NCBI GenBank assembly: GCA_963585895.1
Contig: OY757939.1
Location: 53,270,621-53,334,620, forward strand
Reading direction: 5' to 3'
Length of the DNA stretch: 64,000 bases
From: Sepioteuthis lessoniana
Taxonomy: Eukaryota > Mollusca > Cephalopoda > Myopsida > Loliginidae
Shown here: positions 36,789-48,853 of the stretch, piece by piece
Layout: the number at the start of each line of letters is the position of its first letter
How positions within the stretch are numbered: the first letter of the stretch is position 1
Translations under genes and position numbers: made by a program
The notes under the pieces: model-generated
Told to the model about the DNA's origin: nothing
The model's database searches: none
The model's input: only the letters and a program-made list of their open reading frames with translations

Positions 36789-37605
36789 TATAGCGACGTA
36801 AGAATGTTTGTAAGCGAGGGTTTTAGTTATGTGTTTCCTCACTTGGTTGTGAGAAATAAGAAGAGGATGACGAAGTAAGAAGACGAAGATGCTGTTAGCT
36901 TTTACATTAAGGTTTTTAATGGCAGCAAGAGTTTACATTTATGCTGCAAGTCTCGTAGGAAAGGAAAGAAGTAATGGTAGAGTGGAGAAAGTATTTTTGC
37001 AGCTAAATGCCTGGACGAAATGTGTATTGTTATTTTAAGGCATTGTTGGACGTACGAGGGAGATATGTTCACCGTATGTAGCAAAAGTCATATTTGCTGT
37101 TTGAGGAAATAAACGTTGAAGTCACCGTAATTTAGTGTCTCCGGTCGTTTGGGGAGAAGCGTTCGTGTCTCCAGAAAATGTTGCCAAGAGTTGAAATAAG
37201 AGCTAGGTGTCGGAGCGGGATTCTGCATCGCAATTGACATAGCCAATTTTGGGGGTGACGTAAAGTTGTTCCTGTATGTGGCGTATTGAATGTATCTAAT
37301 CCATATTCAACTGGGAACCCTTGGTCTATTAAAAATAGACGGGGGGTCCAATGAATTAGACTGCTTCCCTCATGGTGCCATTTGCTGCTGCTGCTGCCAT
37401 TGGAGAGCAGACGGTAGACGTCTGCACAGAACGAAGTCGTACTGCGAAAAAGGAAGAGTGTTTGACGGCTTCCCCAATTTCTGCTGCCCGGAAAGAGGTC
37501 CGGATGGATAGGATAAGTCATCCTGATTGGGTGAAATTATGCGTCAACCCTAACGATCGAAGTAAATTGCGCGCCAAATGAAAATGCAAATTTCTTGCTG
37601 CTACA
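36789..37605 (+). mobile_element. Solo-LTR-like element L, copy 1
   Basis: 817 bp, from 'tatagcgacg' to 'gctgctaca', flanked by ctcg and ctag (near-match 4-bp duplication). It shares its whole length with copies at 38.1, 39.2 and 52.3 kb. The family ends are TGTAGC and GCTACA. It contains 'ccaattttgggggtgacgta' and 'catattcaactgggaaccc'. Frames within it are not protein-like. Confidence 0.75.
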
Positions 37606-38040
37606 CTAGTAACATAATCAAATTCCTTAAAAAAAAACGGTCTCCAACCAAAGATATAAGTCCATCGACCAAAACCTCACCCACAAATAGATACACACTT
37701 GGATATACAAGCTCTCAATAGAAATATTGCTTCACCAGATAGCAACAACCAAACCCATACGATTACCGAACATTCAATTACCAACAGAAGAATCACCTGA
37801 AATAATATACAAACAGCTGTACAAGTCACAACTATTACCCACAAAGAACAAATAAAATAAAAACTAATCCAGAGATTGACATGCTATGAAATCCAACCAA
37901 TCTTTCCTGCTTAAATAGTTCCTCCCGATTTTTTTTTTCATCACGAGGAATTTTCACGGGCCCTGCAAATTTCTGTAAACAGTGGACTTGATATCAAGTC
38001 ACTTCGTAACAATAATTTTTTTCTCAGTTTAAAGCAACAT
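37606..38040. other. Unassigned segment between L copy 1 and element X
   Basis: Possibly more of the RNase H LINE interrupted by L, since one frame has PNIQLPTEESPEIIYKQLYK. The similarity is too weak to call. Confidence 0.3.
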
Positions 38041-38123
38041 TTTCGATTTGGTTTGGTTTGGTTTTATGGCATATCAACCATCGTAAGTTATTCAATGCCA
38101 AATCATATTTATACATATACATT

Positions 38124-38930
38124 TTTTGCGAGTTAGAATGTTTTGTTATTACTTTAGTCGAAGAAATGTATTCTTGCGCGTGTGTGTTATTCCCTCGCTA
38201 ATTGTTGTTGTTAATAAAGGAGGATGAAGAAGCAAGAAGACGAAGATGCTGTTAGCTTTTACATGAAGGTTTTTAATGGCAGCATGGAATGAAGAGTTTA
38301 TGTTTATGCAGCAAGTCTCGTAGGAAGGAAAGAAGTGAATGAAATGAAGTTATGATAGAGTTGAGAAAGCAGTGCGTGTTGTTGGACGTGAGAGGGAGAT
38401 ATGTTCGCCATGATTTAGCAAAAGTCGTGTTTGCTGTTAGAGGAGAGAAACGTTGAAGTCACCGTTAGTTTATTGTTCTGGTTGTTTTGGGGAGAAGTGT
38501 GAATGTCTCCAGAAAATGTTGCCCAGAAGTGAAGTAGTCGCTAGGTGTCGGAGCGAGATTCGGCATCGCAGGCGACATAGCCAATTTTGGGGGTGACGTA
38601 AAGTTGTTCCTATGTGTGGCGTATTGAATTTATCTAATTCATATTCAACTGGGAACCCTTAGTCTAAGAGAAATAGACGCAAGAGATCCATAAATTAGAT
38701 AGGTTCCCTCATTGTGTCCATGCTGCTACTGCTGCTATTGAAGAGCAGCCAGTGAGACGTCTGCACTGAACGGAGTTGTTCAGTCAAAAAGGGAGTTTGA
38801 CGGTTTTCCCCAATTACTGCTGCCCAGAAAGGTGGTTCGGAAAAATAGGGTAGGTCATCCTGATTGGGTGAAATTATGCGTCGAATTAATTTACGCGCCA
38901 AACAAAAATACAAAAATTCCTTCTGCTACA
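38124..38930 (+). mobile_element. Solo-LTR-like element L, copy 2, TSD catt
   Basis: 807 bp ending 'ttctgctaca', with catt at 38120-38123 and 38931-38934. It is in opposite orientation to copy 3, only 279 bp away. Confidence 0.8.
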
Positions 38931-39209
38931 CATTAAATATATATGATTTGTAAAAATATTTTGTTGATAACATCTTTAAATAGGCTTGGGCTCATTTTTT
39001 TGCACATAGTTAAATGGTTTCAAGTATTGCTATCTAATAGGAATAATTCTATTTACTATAAATCATTTGTTGGCACACAGTTAAATGGATATACATCATA
39101 TGTAAGAGATTAGTGTCGGTAATTTCATTTTAAATGAGTTGGAACTAATTTCTTAGCACACTAATATTTCTATTATTTTTACACAGTTAAATGGTTTCAA
39201 TAATTGCAA

Positions 39210-40012
39210 TGTAGCAGAAGTAATTTTTGTTTGGGGTGTAATTTAATTTGACGCATAATTTCACCCAATCAGGATGACTTATCCTATTCATCCCGAATCA
39301 CCTTTATGGGCAACAGTAATTGGGAAAAACCGTCAAACACTCTCTTTGGCAGAACAACTCCGTTCAGTGCAGACGTCTCACTGGCTGCTCTTCAATAGCA
39401 GCAGCAGCCACAGTAGCATGGCACCATGAGGGAAGCAGTCTAGTTCATGGACTCCTTGGTTATTTTTCTTAGACCAATGTTTCCCAGTTGAATATGGATT
39501 AGATACATTCAATACGCCACCCACAAGAACAACTTTACGTCACCCCCAAAATTGGCCATGTCGACTGCGATGTCTAATTCCGCTCCGGCACCTTGTTACT
39601 ACTTCACCTCTGGACAACATTTTCTGGAGACATGCACACTTCTCCATGAATAACCAGAACCACAAAATCACGGTGACTTCAACGTCTATTTCCTCAAACA
39701 GCAAACATGACTTTTGCTACATACGGCGAACATAATCCCTCGCACGTCCAACGACACGTGCTGTTTTCTCCACTCTCTCATAACTCCATTTCGTCTCTTT
39801 ACTTCTTTCCTTTCCCACGAGTCTTGCAGCACAAACTCAAACTCTATATTCCATGCTGCCATTAAAACCTTCATGTAAAAGCTAACGGTATCTTCGTCTT
39901 CTTACTTCTTCATCCTCCTTTATTAGCAACAACAATTAGCGAGGGAATAACACACACGCGCAAGAATACATTTCTTCGCCCAATAATAATAACAAACATT
40001 CCTCTCGCTAAA
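39210..40012 (-). mobile_element. Solo-LTR-like element L, copy 3, TSD gcaa
   Basis: 803 bp. The plus strand starts tgtagcagaag and ends 'cctctcgctaaa', flanked by gcaa at 39206-39209 and 40013-40016. It forms a long inverted repeat with copy 2. Confidence 0.8.
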
Positions 40013-40420
40013 GCAATATAACACTTATAATTCTATTTCAACATTACTCATTTTTTTTGGCACACAGTTAAATGGTTCCAAGTATGGTTATGAATCACTA
40101 ACAATTCAATTCAACATCAGTCATTTGTTTACTCACATTTAAATGATCAAATAGTTCTATTTCAAACAATTCAATTTAGCATTAGTCATTTGTTAACGTT
40201 TAGTCTAACGTGACATTTTTGTATTGTATAATGGTGGAGATACGTTCTAAAAATCAGACCTTGTACCATTTGAATGAAAATTGAAAACTAGTAGTTTGAA
40301 TAAAATGTTTTATAAAGTAATGAAATTTCTTTATAAATGATTGATTGATTTTTAACGGCATTTCAATCCGTCTTGGGTCATTTTATGTCTAAAGATGATG
40401 GAATCGCATTAATTGTTTGG

Positions 40421-40665
40421 TTTTGGGTTCTTTGTTTAATGATATATCAACCCTCGTGGGTTATTTAATGCCAAAGCCATCAGTACTGAAGACCAGACGT
40501 GGTACTATTTAACCTATAGCTGGGGGGAGAATGTGGTTCATACCTTTCCTAAGGGTATTAGTGCGAAAGTGAACATAATAGAGCGACTAGAGCTCGAACT
40601 CACTTATTACGATTCCGCAGTCCAGCAGTTTAACCATTACACCACGAGGATACCCCACCCCACGT
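40421..40665 (-). mobile_element. SINE C copy 8
   Basis: Reverse tail (GATATATCAACC, then GGGTTATTTAATGCC), shared domain, and a head ending 'ttacaccacgaggatacccc'. Full length. Confidence 0.9.
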
Positions 40666-40924
40666 TAACTGTACGTTCATATTTACATGTTTGTGCATTT
40701 GTTTCTTAAGATTTTTTGTGCAGGTTGTATAGAATATTTATATTTTTTTTTTATAGAATATCAATATTTTAACACACATTTATTTGACCCCGTAGATGGG
40801 ACACTACTAAGTACAACCACACCATGTCAAAGGACCTGGGAGTAATGTCAATGAAGGAGTACTCTACACTCCCCCAGAACAGGAGTTTAGCCATCAGGTG
40901 CAGTTTAGTGTCATACCAAGGACG

Positions 40925-41450
40925 TACCTTTTAAGAAGGGGTCTTACCTCTCAGGAAGGGATACAGAGGCAGTTAGGGACATCCCTTTTTAGGAAGGAGC
41001 CTTACTCCTCTGCAAGGGATACAGAAGCAGTTGGGGACACCCCTTTTTAAGGAGCTTTACTCCTCTGCAAGGGATACAGAAGCAGTTAGGGTCTTACCTC
41101 TGCGCAAGGAATACAGAGGCAGTTAGGGACACCCCTTTTTAAGGAGCTTTATTCCTCTGCAAGGGATACAGAAGCAGTTGGGGTCTTACCTCTCACCAAG
41201 GGATACAGAGGCAGTTAGGGACACTTCTTTTTAAGGAGGTTTACTCCTCTGCAAGGGATACAGAAGCAGTTGGGGTCTTACCTCTCACCAAGGGATACAG
41301 AGGCAGTTAGGGACACCCCTTTTTAAGGAGCTTTACTCCTCTGCAAGGGATACAGAAGCAGTTGGGGTCTTACCTCTCTACAAGGGATACAGAGGCAGTT
41401 AGGGACACCCCTTTTTGAGGAGCTTTACTCCTCTGCAAGGGATACAGTCA
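40925..41450. repeat. 92-bp tandem array, about 5 units
   Basis: The period is read from 'ccccttttt' or its variant at 41040, 41132 and 41224. Each unit has two similar halves (GGGATACAGAAGCAGTTGG and GGGATACAGAGGCAGTTAG), so it grew from a unit of about 46 bp. The motif resembles the 'cagagatgcagt' head of element X copy 1. Confidence 0.93.
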
Positions 41451-41459
41451 GAGTATTCC

Positions 41460-42130
41460 AACCCTCGCCGACAGGGAAAAAAATACTTAAACCAGTTTAA
41501 ATTCTGAGCATTGTCATCGCTGCTTAACTTCAGTGATCTGATCTACTGTGACATTATGGGGTGTGTGCGCCAAGCAGACGATCTCTTAGTCTATTTTGGC
41601 GCGAAACCCAAACAAAGGCCTGAGCTCGAGATCTCCGACGAGACCGGAAATGGGGGAGGAAAGGAAGATCCGAGAGAAGCAAGAGGTCAGTTGACGAAGG
41701 GAGACGCAGAGAGGCAGTCGACAACGGACAGCAGAAGGGACCAGTCTGCGGGAGTTAGCAGTCCAGAATCGACAACGGTCAGCAGAAGGAGGCAGTGAGG
41801 GAAGACAGTCAAGATGAGTTGGCATTCCAAGTAGCTTGTTGAAGTTTCGCGAAAAATACACGCCCGCGATAGTCTACAGATGCACAGGGAATGCAAGATC
41901 ACACAAAACTCCCCTTCTTGCGCTTGGAACTGACATAAACCGATATTGTTCGTTTGTTCTTTTTTTTTCCTTCCACTCTCTCGGTTGTATTACTTTTGTG
42001 GCCGTAAAGAAATGTGAATACCCCAGCGGACCCACTAGATGAATCACTGGCCAGGAATAGTATTGGTTTAAAGAAGTTGATAAGTACGGGGTTGGCTGCT
42101 AAAGGGGTGTATCACACTATATGAAGCGGA
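41460..42130. other. CpG-retaining unassigned segment with short ORF
   Basis: Less AT-rich than the flanks. A plus-strand ORF at 41511-41798 (95 codons) is rich in R, E, S, Q and D and contains an internal repeat (about 'gacaacggtcagcagaagg', twice). I recognise no domain. It immediately precedes the decayed LINE and could be its 5' side or another transposon's leader. Confidence 0.4.
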
Positions 42131-42134
42131 CAGT

Positions 42135-43175
42135 GTGAAGCAAACAGAGGTGAAAAAAGGAAGAAAGAAGTGCCTCAGAAAAAAAAAGAAAATTTCTCGA
42201 AACCAAACTCTGCAACAGAAATCAATCAAAGGAATAAATACCTGGATAGTCCCCCACCTTTTAAGACCCTCTGAATCCTTCTTAAAATGGACAAGAGATG
42301 GACTCAGACAGATGGACCAAAGAACAAGAAAATTGATTGCTTTACAGAAAGCTTTACATCCGAGAGATGATACATACAGACTCTATGTGACAAGAAAAGA
42401 AGGAGGAAGTAGACTTGTCAGCATTGAGGATTGTGTAAATGCAACAATTCAGGAACTTAACTAACATGCAAAAAAGAGTAAAGAAAGACTGATTATAGCA
42501 ACCAATATCTGCAATATCAACAGAAATAACTTAAAAACAAACAGAAAAACAAACAAAAAAATTTAGAAAATAAAAATGGTAAGAAAAACAATAATGGATA
42601 CTTCAAGCAACACACTAAGGAAATTATACACGAGAGGATCAAGAAATGTTTAAGATATGAAAAACTGGAGAAAGAAACTGAATCCCTTTTAATAACACCA
42701 CAAAATAATACCAGAAAGACTTAATTATATCCACGTAAAACTTCATATTACACTGAAGAATAGCAAGTGTAGGTTAAGTGCTATTAAATGCTAAAGAAAT
42801 AGTATATGCACAAACCAGAATCTGTCTTAGAAAATGAGAAAGAAAATTTTTTCTGTTTTTTGACGTAAAAACAGATCTCCCCGTCTCAGTCAGACCAGAC
42901 CTAGTGTCAACGAGAAGAAAAGAACTTGTCATCTCGTGGATTTTGCCGTTTCAGCAGACAGCAGGTCTTGTCAGAGAGCTGAAAAAAGCTGTGAAACATG
43001 AAGGTGACGGTAATACAAGTTGTGGTTGGAGGCCTTGGAGCAGTTCCCAAAGGACTAGAAAAGAGACTAAGGAAGAATCGAGACCATTTAGACTACAGCA
43101 CTGTTAAGGTCCGCTTGAATACTTTGAAGATTTCTGAAGACCTAAGGAGATTTTCTCTCACTCAGACTTCAGTAA
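42135..43175 (+). pseudogene. Decayed LINE, C-terminal half with RLE-type signature
   Basis: The first open segment (42135-42464) contains KWTRDGLRQMDQRTRKLIAL, then HPRDDTYRLYVTRKEGGSRL, a conserved post-RT block of a widespread LINE family. After stops come KNSKCRLSA (remnant of a CCHC finger), then FDVKTDLPVSVRPDLVSTRR, then VTVIQVVVGGLGAVPKGLEK. In related LINEs, CCHC followed by RPD-X(12-14)-D marks a restriction-like endonuclease (the R2/R4/NeSL type). Here RPD survives but the following D is lost. Stops, frameshifts and deletions make it inactive. The RT core is absent (5' truncated). Other copies lie at 57-61 kb on the minus strand. Confidence 0.75.
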
Positions 43176-43250
43176 AAAAAACAAAAAACAAAATAACTAT
43201 CAGTTAAAACTGGCGTGAAAAACTAGCTCGAAGTAAAAAAAACAAACTTA

Positions 43251-43343
43251 TGGCACTCTCTCCTACACCTTGGTGTTGTAGCTATTAAAAAAGAAGCCTT
43301 CGGGTCGCCCTCAACTACGGTTGCCAAATTTACTTTTACTTGT
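43251..43343 (+). mobile_element. SINE A copy 4, 5' truncated
   Basis: Only the tail half is present ('ctctcctacaccttggtgtt' to 'tgccaaatttactttta'). Confidence 0.75.
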
Positions 43344-43444
43344 TTAAACGATAGACAACAAAATGTTGTGATTTTAAGGAGAATGTAAACTTCAACCTAA
43401 CTCCCCCAAATATCAAATACATAAACACATATACAATAAATGTT

Positions 43445-43466
43445 ATATATATATATATATATATTG
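43445..43466. repeat. (AT)n microsatellite
   Basis: Short AT tract; another lies at 43821-43843. Confidence 0.85.
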
Positions 43467-44054
43467 TTGGGTATTACCCACTTTTTTCCACACAATAAAC
43501 TAGTCCATCTGTCATATATAGCAGTAGCTACGAATACCAGGGCAGACTAGAAGGTGAAGAGCAGCTTCTAATAGGAATAGTATCAGAGCGTTGGAGACTG
43601 GAGATCGCACTAGATCATCTTACTTGCTACCATAATAACAGAAGCCAATACTATCGTTGGACTATATCTTTATTCTGTATTCACTAATCCTATGTTCTTG
43701 TCTACTAATAGTTTCTCTATTGTATATACTTTTTTCCAGAGAATATATTTCTATTTCCTCTCATATCATGGTTTGTCCTTTATTTAATATTACAAACGTT
43801 CACTAACCAGAACGCAACAATTATATATATATATATATATATAGTAGATTCAATAATCTTTGAGTTGATTATTATATAATAACAGAGAAAGAAGAAAAAC
43901 TTATCAAATAGTTTGATAAGAAAATATGTTTTACTACACAAGATACAGTGAACTAACAGTCGGTACTTGACAGGTGGCATTCAAAAATGTCGTTCCCTTC
44001 TTTTGTCCGAGAGTAAACTATTCATTGAAAACAGACGATTTCATTATGTACCTT

Positions 44055-44255
44055 GCAGGAGCTGGTGGTGAAACGGTTATTGTTCAGGAAATGGGTCCAG
44101 CGACCTGAGTTTAAATCCTGAACAGTATTAATCCAATTATTTTCCTTCCAGCTAAGGGTAACTAGTAAGGCAGACAAGACTCTTTAACTTTCGTATGGCA
44201 GCTGGTCTTGCAGAAGGAAAACTCTATTCAGACTGATTAAAACCATTTAAATTCA
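44055..44255 (+). mobile_element. SINE B copy 4, internally deleted
   Basis: Head and B-box-like 'gtttaaatcctg', then a deletion removing the first half of the central domain, then 'attttccttccagctaaggg' and a partial B body. Confidence 0.7.
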
Positions 44256-44310
44256 TTAATTCGAGAAGAAAAGTTTATTCTAAAATCAGACATTTTTTCC
44301 GAACAACCTT

Positions 44311-44508
<198 letters not shown>

Positions 44509-44515
44509 GTGTGTG

Positions 44516-44808
44516 TTGGAGGTGCCCGTGGTGTAATGGTTATCGTCGCAGGAAATGGACACGGCGACATGAGTTCAAATCCTGGACGAGACTAATTGCA
44601 TTTCACATTGCACTAATACTCTTGGGAAAGGTATGAATCCAATTATTCTCCCTCCAGCTATGCGTAAATAGTAGGGCAGATTAGGTTCTTCAGCCTTGGT
44701 GAGGCAACTAGTCTAGGAGAAGAAATACTCTGAATTCAAACCTGTTAAACTCCGCTTAAAAAATTGATATACATATACTGCCCGAGCGGAGGGGTTGGGT
44801 AAATATGA
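44516..44808 (+). mobile_element. SINE B copy 5, near full length
   Basis: Head GTGCCCGTGGTGTAATGG, B-box-like 'gttcaaatcctgg', shared domain, body, and tail 'ggaggggttgggtaaata'. In the tail a short stretch is replaced by 'atatacatata'. Confidence 0.92.
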
Positions 44809-45860
44809 TATATATGTGTCTGTGTGTGTTTGTGTGCGTGTGTTTATGTGTGCAGTTTCAGCGTCTGTTTTCATGACGATTCAAGTCAACAAATTCTGTC
44901 AAAAAAAATCTCGTAGAGGGTACCAAAGAAATTGAGAAATTACGAGAAATTTTCGTTAGAGATTTCTAAATAATGTAAATAAAAAATTTAAATTTAGAAA
45001 TAGCGCAACGACGAGAGAACATCAGTTACGTCACAAACGCTTACGCCAAGAGGAATGGATAATTTCAAATAGAAATAAAAAGTCAGTAACTATTTATTTC
45101 GTAGTATCTGATGAATCTGTTTCGCAGTACGAGTAAATTGATAATTTTACCGGATTACCTCACTTGTCTACTATTGACTGTGAGATGGCATCGTTAAAGC
45201 AATAGAATCTAATATAAAAGTTACTCTTTAAGCCAATATCTCATTCATTTTACTCGCAGGATACCATAGAGACAAAAACTGTCTTGTTCCCCACAAAGGG
45301 ACGTTTTCGTTCCCTGCAAACCTCGCGTCGCTTTGAACATGTCACGAGAAAATAGTATACAGTATACAATGCCTTAAACTTACTTACACAGCATGTCAAA
45401 TACTTCCACTCAACAATCAACTAAGGAACTCTTCTCAAATATGTAAGTCTCTCACAAACTTTCATTCGCCTATTGGGCAGGGACTGTAGAATACACCGAC
45501 CGCATCTCTGAAGAGGGGTAAGGTCCCACCCACAACAAGTGTCCTAGATATAACACAAAACCATCTGATGGCGTGACTTCAGAAATACTGGAGCTTTGGG
45601 GAATGTGGAGTACCTCCTCATTGCCATCGCTTCCAGGTCCTCTCTGTCCCGAAATGGAAGCACCTGATAGGGTCCTATCTATGGGTCAAATAAAACTGTT
45701 TGACATTTAAACTGTGTGCAAACAAATGACTTGGACTAAATTTAATTGTTAATTAAATGATCAAACGCTTCTGTTTCTATGAGTAAACATGATATTAAAC
45801 AATTTGATGGTGAGGCTCCAGTAATGCTGGAGCTTTGGGGAATGAGGAGTACCGCTTCAT

Positions 45861-46146
45861 CCTATTTACCAATCCCTCCGTTCGGGAAGGATATGACACA
45901 AGGTCAGTTTTTAAGCGGAGTTTAGCAGGTTTGAATTCAGAGTTTTCCTTCTCCTAGACTAGTTGCCTCACCAAGGCTGAAGAACCTAGTCTACTCTACT
46001 ATTTACCCATAGCTGGAGGGAGAATAATTGGATTCATACCTTTCCCAAGGGTATTAGTGCAATGTGAAATGCAATCAGTCTCGTCCAGGATTTGAACTCG
46101 AGTCGCCGTGTCCATTTCCTACGACGATAGCCATTACACCACGGGC
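45861..46146 (-). mobile_element. SINE B copy 6 with 16-bp TSD
   Basis: Full-length reverse B, nested in element X. The target duplication is aggagtaccgcttcat (45845-45860) and aggagtacctcttcat (46147-46162), 15 of 16 identical. Confidence 0.93.
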
Positions 46147-46445
46147 AGGAGTACCTCTTCATTACCATTGTCCCTAAGTCCACTCTGGCCCGAAATTGAA
46201 GCACCTGATAGGTCCTATCTATGGGTCAAATAAAACTGTTTGACATTTAAACTGAGTGCAAACAAATGAGTTATGCTAAATTGAATTGTTTGAAATAGAA
46301 TTGTTTGATCATTTAACTGGGTGTAAACAAATGACTGATGTTTAATTGAATTGTTAGTGATACATAGCAATACTTGAAATTATTTAAATGTGTGCAAACG
46401 AACGAGTTATGTTGAATAGAACAATTAGTGTTAAATAGCAATACG

Positions 46446-46685
46446 AACCAGACATGCAGGACATTGCTGGAGAAGCAGGGACGAGCTCATAAGTGATGTA
46501 CTCCTATGGACCCCCACATATGGCCGAGCAAAAGCAGGACGACCAGCTCGAACATACATTCAGCAGCTATGTGAGGACACGGGATGTAGCTCTGGAGACC
46601 GGCCAGAGGCGATGAACGATAGGGAGAAGTGGCAAGAGAGGGTCAGGGATATCCGTGCTAGCGGCACATCATGATGATAATAACC
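46446..46685 (+). pseudogene. RTE-like LINE 3' end, 5' truncated
   Basis: The open segment reads TRHAGHCWRSRDELISDVLL, then WTPTYGRAKAGRPARTYIQQ, then MNDREKWQERVRDIRASGTS and a stop, followed by a TGATGATAA-like 3' terminus. This is the C-terminal tail after the RT domain of the LINE family whose RT domain appears at 63.3-64.0 kb. The frame is intact over its roughly 75 codons, so it is a fairly young truncated insertion into element X. Confidence 0.85.
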
Positions 46686-46908
46686 TCTTCATTGGGTGCA
46701 AACAAAGGATTAATACTGAATAGAATTATAAATGTTAAATAGCATTAATTGAAACCATTTAACTGTGTAGAAACAATAGCAACACTAGTGTGCAAACAAA
46801 TTAGTTCTTACTAATTTTAAAATGAAATTACCGACAAGCAACTCATGTATATCTATTTAAGTATGCGCAAACAAATAACTGAAAAAATTGTTAGTGTTAC
46901 ATAGCAAT

Positions 46909-48853
46909 ACTTGAAACCATTTAACTGTGTGCAACAAAAGGAATAATGTTGAAATAGAATTATAAGTGTTATATTGAAATACTTGAAACCATTTATCTGT
47001 GTGCAACAAAAGGAGTAATATTGAAATAGAATTATAAGTGTTATATTGAAATACTTGAAACCATTTATCTGTGTGCAACAAAAGGAGTAATATTGAAATA
47101 GAATTATAAGTGTTATATTGAAATACTTGAAACCATTTATCTGTGTGCAACAAAAGGAGTAATATTGAAATAGAATTATAAGTGTTATATTGAAATAATT
47201 GAAACCATTTAACTGTGTGCAACAAAAGGAATAATGTTGAAATAGAATTATAAGTGTTATATTGAAATACTTGAAACCATTTATCTGTGTGCAACAAAAG
47301 GAGTAATATTGAAATAGAATTATAAGTGTTATATTGAAATACTTGAAACCATTTATCTGTGTGCAACAAAAGGAATAATATTGAAATAGAATTATAAGTG
47401 TTATATTGAAATACTTGAAACCATTTATCTGTGTGCAACAAAAGGAGTAATATTGAAATAGAATTATAAGTGTTATATTGAAATAATTGAAACCATTTAA
47501 CTGTGTGCAACAAAAGGAATAATGTTGAAATAGAATTATAAGTGTTATATTGAAATACTTGAAACCATTTATCTGTGTGCAACAAAAGGAGTAATATTGA
47601 AATAGAATTATAAGTGTTATATTGAAATAATTGAAACCATTTAACTGTGTGCAACAAAAGGAATTATGTTGAAATAGAATTATAAGTGTTATATTGAAAT
47701 ACTTGAAACCATTTATCTGTGTGCAACAAAAGGAGTAATATTGAAATAGAATTATAAGTGTTATATTGAAATACTTGAAACCATTTATCTGTGTGCAACA
47801 AAAGGAATAATATTGAAATAGAATTATAAGTGTTATATTGAAATACTTGAAACCATTTATCTGTGTGCAACAAAAGGAGTAATATTGAAATAGAATTATA
47901 AGTGTTATATTGAAATACTTGAAACCATTTATCTGTGTGCAACAAAAGGAGTAATATTGAAATAGAATTATAAGTGTTATATTGAAATACTTGAAACCAT
48001 TTATCTGTGTGCAACAAAAGGAGTAATATTGAAATAGAATTATAAGTGTTATATTGAAATACTTGAAACCATTTATCTGTGTGCAACAAAAGGAATAATG
48101 TTGAAATAGAATTATAAGTGTTATATTGAAATACTTGAAACCATTTATCTGTGTGCAACAAAAGGAGTAATATTGAAATAGAATTATAAGTGTTATATTG
48201 AAATACTTGAAACCATTTATCTGTGTGCAACAAAAGGAATAATGTTGAAATAGAATTATAAGTGTTATATTGAAATACTTGAAACCATTTATCTGTGTGC
48301 AACAAAAGGAGTAATATTGAAATAGAATTATAAGTGTTATATTGAAATACTTGAAACCATTTATCTGTGTGCAACAAAAGGAGTAATATTGAAATAGAAT
48401 TATAAGTGTTATATTGAAATACTTGAAACCATTTATCTGTGTGCAACAAAAGGAATAATATTGAAATAGAATTATAAGTGTTATATTGAAATACTTGAAA
48501 CCATTTAACTGTGTGCAACAAAAGGAATAATATTGAAATAGAATTATAAGTGTTATATTGAAATACTTGAAACCATTTATCTGTGTGCAACAAAAGGAGT
48601 AATATTGAAATAGGATTATAAGTGTTATATTGAAATACTTGAAACCATTTATCTGTGTGCAACAAAAGGAGTAATATTGAAATAGAATTATAAGTGTTAT
48701 ATTGAAATACTTGAAACCATTTATCTGTGTGCAACAAAAGGAGTAATATTGAAATAGAATTATAAGTGTTACATAGCAATACTTGAAACCATTTAACTCT
48801 GTGCAACGAAAGGAATAATGTTGAAATAGAATTATAAGTATTATATTGCAATA
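46909..48853. repeat. 72-bp tandem array, 27 units, no indels
   Basis: 'acttgaaacc' or its variant recurs at exact 72-bp steps (46909, 46981, 47053 … 48781). Because 72 is divisible by 3, the minus strand stays open and produces spurious ORFs of 266 and 395 codons. Units fall into a few variants ('ttaactgtgtg' versus 'ttatctgtgtg', 'ggaataatg' versus 'ggagtaata'), interspersed in recurring orders. It is the expanded middle of element X copy 6. Confidence 0.97.

Larger units (their letters stand above)
38041..40290 (-). mobile_element. Element X copy 4, split by two L insertions
   Basis: Reverse tail at 38045-38100 (GGCATATCAACC, then AATGCCAAATC). The X middle follows at 38931-39209 and 40013-40200 ('cacagttaaatggtttcaa'-type units), with L copies 2 and 3 between. 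Removing both L copies restores continuous X middle sequence. Confidence 0.7.
40345..41455 (-). mobile_element. Element X copy 5, carrying the 92-bp array
   Basis: Diverged reverse tail (ACGGCATTTCAATCC, then GGGTCATTTTATGTC), SINE C nested at 40421, X signature at 40785-40920 ('gacctgggagtaatgtcaat'), then an expanded head region as 92-bp repeats. Confidence 0.6.

Noticed and set aside
37132..37581. ORFs inside L elements (for example 129 codons on the minus strand) as a transposase or gag
   Set aside because: The frames are not conserved among the four L copies, as expected for non-coding LTR-like sequence.
41511..41798. 95-codon ORF as a host gene
   Set aside because: Charged low-complexity sequence with an internal DNA repeat, directly before a LINE relic; more likely transposon-derived or chance.
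46857..48851. Two long minus-strand ORFs (266 and 395 codons) with 24-residue repeats
   Set aside because: They arise because the 72-bp tandem unit is a multiple of three and lacks stops in that frame. There is no promoter or flanking exon, and the protein is a pure reading of satellite DNA inside a retroposon.
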